Positions 60,963-64,000 of a DNA stretch of 64,000 nucleotides are shown here, piece after piece. The DNA comes from Pseudomonas sp. IB20 (GTDB lineage Bacteria > Pseudomonadota > Gammaproteobacteria > Pseudomonadales > Pseudomonadaceae), in the NCBI RefSeq assembly GCF_009707325.1, contig NZ_CP046103.1, positions 2,961,610 through 3,025,609 on the forward strand. Direction: 5' to 3'. The notes below the pieces were generated by a model. It ran no database searches, was not told the DNA's origin, and saw only the letters and a list, made by a program, of their open reading frames with translations. The position numbers were made by a program, and so were the translations under genes. The number at the start of each line of letters is the position of its first letter. The first letter of the stretch is position 1.

Positions 60963-62771
60963 ATGAGCATCCTCAATGGACCACGACTGAATTTCTGGGG
61001 CGGCATCCGCACGGACGTGAGCTTGCCAAACAACTCGCCGACCATTCCTTTCAATGGCGATGATGAATGGCCGCTCTTCGACCTGACCACATCAACCCTG
61101 GCGCCCGGCGCGCAGTCGTACACCGACGACCAGTTAAACAACATGATCAACGCACCCACCGGCAACTACTACACCGCCGGCGGCTGGAACCACTACGGCC
61201 AGCATGTGGTGGACATGCAGAACGCCTTGATCAGCTCCCAAGGCAGCCCCGGCAACATCAGCACCACGGGCGATCAGGTCGGCCAGCCGGTGTACCTGCT
61301 TGGCTCGGTGGACCCGGCGACCGGCCAAGGCCCCGTGTCCGGCCCGATGATGGTCGACCTGGACCCCAGCGCCTCGACCACCACGCAGATCTTTGTCGGC
61401 GGCCTGCAAATCGGCAGCGGCGAGAATATCCAGCTGCTGATTCGCTGCAATGCGGTGTGCAGCAGTTTCGACGTGACCGGCCGCGTACTCGAGCCGGCGA
61501 AGATGGATGCACCGGGCTCGTTCCACGCCAGCGGCACGTTCCAGCTGACGTTTCCGCTGAGCAGCATCGTCAGTTGGAACAAGAACAGCAGTGGCCTCAA
61601 GGCGATCATCCAGGCGCCGGGGGCGACGGGTATTGTCCTGCGTTTCGTGATGTTCGAGATGTGCCCGCAGATGACCACCGCGCAACTCGATGCGGATTAT
61701 GCCGCCGGTAAATACACGCCGAACCCGAGTATCGGCCGGGTCATCGGCACACTGGCGCCGGCCTTTGCTGGCGAGCCGCTGAGCTGCCAGCCGGGGCGGC
61801 AATTGGTCAATGCGTCCACGGGCAACGCGGCCTACGCGGCGCTGGGCACTAACGGTTTGCTGAGCCTGGACATGGTCAACGTGATTCCCAAGCAAACCTT
61901 CCGTGCCGTGCGCGACGACATCACCAGCCCCATCGGGCCAAATGCGAACTATGGACCGGTGACGATTTCAGCTGGGGCCACCGCGCTGATAACCCTCAAC
62001 CCGACCGCCAGCCCGTTGGTCAATTACTACGTGTACGGCGGCATCATCGACGTGCCCCTGAATGCCAGCCAGCAACAAGCGGTCAAGACCACGCCGCTAC
62101 AGATCACCGGCCCTAACCCGGTGGCGGGTAAGACGCTTAGCGCGAGCGAATCCATCTACCGGGTGTATGCCGACCAGCGCAACCTGTACCTGGAGGATTA
62201 CCCTAATGGCCTGACGATCAATTTGCAGGTGCGCTACTTGGGCGGGCCGGTGCCGAAAGCCACCACGGTCAGCCTGGGCGCCAGCGCGCCTGGGGTCTAC
62301 GACCAGAAGCAATACATCGACTTCCTCAACTTCCCGAGTTCGCTGACGGTGAGTGCCGGCCAGCAGGCCGTGAGTTTTCCCGTCACGCTTAAACCCGGCA
62401 GCGCCGCCCAGGCGGGGTTTGTGGCGCTGACCTGCACGGCCAATGGCGTGGACAACGGTGCGTTCTTCACCAACTTTCGCAAGTACGCGCAGACCGACTT
62501 CGGCATCGCCAAGGGCAGCATCATCACCTGGCAGCAGGTGTACCCGAACGTGCTGCGTTTTCACTACCTGGCCTTCCCCGCCATGTCGCGCTACGTGCCG
62601 CTGAACCAGCCCGACGCGATCATGGCGGCGAAAAACGCCATCCTCGCGCGCACCTCGGATGCCTACAAAGGCACCACGCTGTTCATGCCGGTGGTGCGCT
62701 CGATGTCCCCCGCCCAGCGTGCACTGCTGCGTGCGTATCTCACCGGCAGCCCGTGGCAGCCGCCGCAATAG
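60963..62771 (+). CDS. Large protein of unknown function, ebo-linked module 2
   Basis: A 602-residue protein, start three bases after the stop of the haem protein. No signal peptide. N-terminal MSILNGPRLNFWGGIRTDVS and C-terminal VLRFHYLAFPAMSRYVPLNQ are paralogous to the ends of the 787-residue product at 56309. The interior contains beta-sandwich-like segments (ASTTTQIFVGGLQIGSG; PSSLTVSAGQQAVSFPVTL). No known catalytic motif. The repeated pairing with a haem protein suggests that each pair forms one functional unit. Confidence 0.75.
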   Translation: MSILNGPRLNFWGGIRTDVSLPNNSPTIPFNGDDEWPLFDLTTSTLAPGAQSYTDDQLNNMINAPTGNYYTAGGWNHYGQHVVDMQNALISSQGSPGNISTTGDQVGQPVYLLGSVDPATGQGPVSGPMMVDLDPSASTTTQIFVGGLQIGSGENIQLLIRCNAVCSSFDVTGRVLEPAKMDAPGSFHASGTFQLTFPLSSIVSWNKNSSGLKAIIQAPGATGIVLRFVMFEMCPQMTTAQLDADYAAGKYTPNPSIGRVIGTLAPAFAGEPLSCQPGRQLVNASTGNAAYAALGTNGLLSLDMVNVIPKQTFRAVRDDITSPIGPNANYGPVTISAGATALITLNPTASPLVNYYVYGGIIDVPLNASQQQAVKTTPLQITGPNPVAGKTLSASESIYRVYADQRNLYLEDYPNGLTINLQVRYLGGPVPKATTVSLGASAPGVYDQKQYIDFLNFPSSLTVSAGQQAVSFPVTLKPGSAAQAGFVALTCTANGVDNGAFFTNFRKYAQTDFGIAKGSIITWQQVYPNVLRFHYLAFPAMSRYVPLNQPDAIMAAKNAILARTSDAYKGTTLFMPVVRSMSPAQRALLRAYLTGSPWQPPQ

Positions 62772-62783
62772 GAGGCAAACCCG

Positions 62784-63833
62784 ATGACCCTTCATATCCC
62801 AGCTCAACCCATTGAAGCCCTGCGCCCGAGCACCTTTGTCGCTGAAGGTTTGCTCAACCCTCGCGGCGTGTGCCTGCAAGCCGATGGCAGCCTGTTGTTG
62901 GCCGAAGCCGGCTCAGGTTCAGCGGACCAGCCGTTTAGCGGCCGCATCACCCGGCTGCAACCCGACCCGCAGCAGCCTGGCGCCTACCTGCCCGGCGAAG
63001 TCGTCGCCCAGGGTTTTCGCAGCATGAACATGCAGGCGCGCATGCTGCGCGATGAAATCATGGGCGTGTCGGACATTGCTTGCGGTGACGGTCGCTGCCT
63101 GGCCAGCCAGACCGATTACATCGGCGGCTCCAGGCTGCTCGACTTGCAATACAGCCCGCCCGAACCGGTGTTCCACAGCCGGGGCAACCTGAATGCGCTG
63201 TGCTACCACCCAACACGGCGCAGCTGGCTGGCCGTCAAGCCCGATACCAACCAACTGGTGGAGTTTTGCAGTGGCGAGGACGAACACGTACTGGCGCAAC
63301 TGCCCGCGCTGGACCAAGGCCAGGAAGCGGTGCCCGTTACTCTGGTGTATGAACCGCAAACAGACGCGGTGCTGATCAGCCTGTTCTCCGGTGAACTGCA
63401 CGGCGACCCGGCCCGCAAAGGCATCGACTTTGCCGACTACGCCGGGCAGGTGATTCGAGCCCACCCGGCAGGCGGGCAGATCGAGGTGGTGATACGCGGC
63501 CTGCAACTGCCCACCGGGCTGGCGCTGTGCCCGCAGGGCAAGCTGCTGGTGCTGGAGTTGTGCAGCCACCTGCAACAACCGTTGCCGCCAAACTGGAACG
63601 GCGAGCCGCTGCATGGCGGCTTCACCCGGTTTGCCGGGCGACTGTTGCGGTGCAACCTGCAAAACGGCCAAGTTGAAGTGCTCGCGCGCGGCTTGGATAC
63701 ACCGTCCAACTTATGTGTGGTGCAGGGTGCTGTGTTGGTGAGTGAAGGCATGGGGCTGGCGGGCCGGCAGGTCCCGGCACCCGATCACACGCTGGCATCG
63801 TTGACTGGCCGGTTGCGCCGGGTGCAGTTGTGA
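62784..63833 (+). CDS. ScyD/ScyE-like beta-propeller protein
   Basis: A 349-residue protein with NHL/SMP-30-like propeller repeats: GLLNPRGVCLQADGSLLLAE, NALCYHPTRRSWLAV, GLQLPTGLALCPQGKLLVLE and GLDTPSNLCVVQGAVLVSEG. The repeat type is that of ScyD/ScyE, which are encoded in scytonemin clusters of cyanobacteria. That is notable because the ebo genes upstream are also linked to scytonemin export; no scytonemin synthesis genes (ScyA-C) are present here. No signal peptide is obvious. Last gene of the cluster, 13 bp after the large protein gene. Confidence 0.75.
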   Translation: MTLHIPAQPIEALRPSTFVAEGLLNPRGVCLQADGSLLLAEAGSGSADQPFSGRITRLQPDPQQPGAYLPGEVVAQGFRSMNMQARMLRDEIMGVSDIACGDGRCLASQTDYIGGSRLLDLQYSPPEPVFHSRGNLNALCYHPTRRSWLAVKPDTNQLVEFCSGEDEHVLAQLPALDQGQEAVPVTLVYEPQTDAVLISLFSGELHGDPARKGIDFADYAGQVIRAHPAGGQIEVVIRGLQLPTGLALCPQGKLLVLELCSHLQQPLPPNWNGEPLHGGFTRFAGRLLRCNLQNGQVEVLARGLDTPSNLCVVQGAVLVSEGMGLAGRQVPAPDHTLASLTGRLRRVQL

Positions 63834-63835
63834 AC

Positions 63836-64000
63836 CTACACCGCCGCCTCTAACAGCAAAACGGTCGCAGGCACAGCACGAAAAGATGGAGTGTGCTTGG
63901 CCGCTTCCAGCATATGCGCGGCCAGGTGGTGGGCGTCCAACGCGGCTTTGGAGGCCCACTTTTCGATCAACACGAAGCTGTCGTTATTGCCGACAACCGG
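63836..64000 (-). CDS. Antibiotic-biosynthesis-monooxygenase-fold protein (3' part)
   Basis: The last 54 codons of a gene that continues beyond the window. NDSFVLIEKWASKAALDAHH and AHMLEAAK are typical of the C-terminal half of small ABM-domain quinol monooxygenases (YgiN-like). It is convergent with the ebo-linked cluster; its stop lies 3 bp beyond the last gene, so it marks the cluster's right border. Confidence 0.85.
   Translation of the reverse strand, partial: PVVGNNDSFVLIEKWASKAALDAHHLAAHMLEAAKHTPSFRAVPATVLLLEAAV

Overview
The window is 64 kb of high-GC DNA typical of a fluorescent Pseudomonas (P. fluorescens group). Evidence for this: aerobic-type cobF, a PQQ glucose dehydrogenase with an OprB porin, REP/REPIN-like hairpins, DUF6124 genes, an ice-nucleation repeat gene, and the strong GC bias at third codon positions. 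No tRNA, rRNA, CRISPR array, transposase or prophage gene was seen.

Layout. 1-13 kb: 3' end of a KefB/C-type antiporter, a small secreted protein, a leftward group (phosphatase, cobF, esterase), a LysR/DUF4865 divergent pair, a leftward acyl-CoA cluster (thiolase, CoA ligase, MHS transporter) facing a PAS-LuxR regulator and a methylmalonyl-CoA decarboxylase-like gene, then mntP behind a yybP-ykoY manganese riboswitch. 13-23 kb: oxidoreductases and stress genes, including a nemR-type repressor translationally coupled to a DJ-1-like gene with an OYE reductase downstream, a GlxA-type regulator, uppP, two GSTs and mug. 23-34.5 kb: a sugar-acid pathway island (SDR sugar dehydrogenase, galM, araF, lactonase, alpha-ketoglutarate semialdehyde dehydrogenase, AraD1-type FAH protein, MFS transporter, IlvD/Edd dehydratase, FadR/GntR regulator). 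It is consistent with oxidative L-arabinose/D-galactose catabolism. Three copies of a T.GT...AC.A operator lie at its two divergent promoter regions. 34.5-39.5 kb: a papain-like protease pair and an ice-nucleation gene with broken frames, no N-terminal domain and no recognisable C-terminal domain. 39.5-48 kb: bestrophin, gcd, oprB, a structured leader plus DUF6124 gene, mmsA and its LysR regulator.

48.2-63.8 kb: twelve co-directional, tightly packed or overlapping genes. The first six are the ebo cluster in the order D-C-A-B-E-F, with EboD fused to an N-terminal VTT/DedA-like membrane domain. The next six are two paralogous modules (secreted mono-haem protein plus a large protein without signal peptide), a lone Cys-rich secreted protein, and a ScyD/ScyE-like propeller protein. 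This extension is the best candidate here for a poorly described system.

Assembly warning. Five places carry exact local duplications of 56-181 bp, three of them enclosing a foreign or truncated gene fragment (COG4315 lipoprotein tail, araG fragment, ice-nucleation array). Inside the ice-nucleation array lies a sequence that closely matches an Illumina sequencing adapter. These rearrangements are therefore at least partly suspected assembly artefacts.
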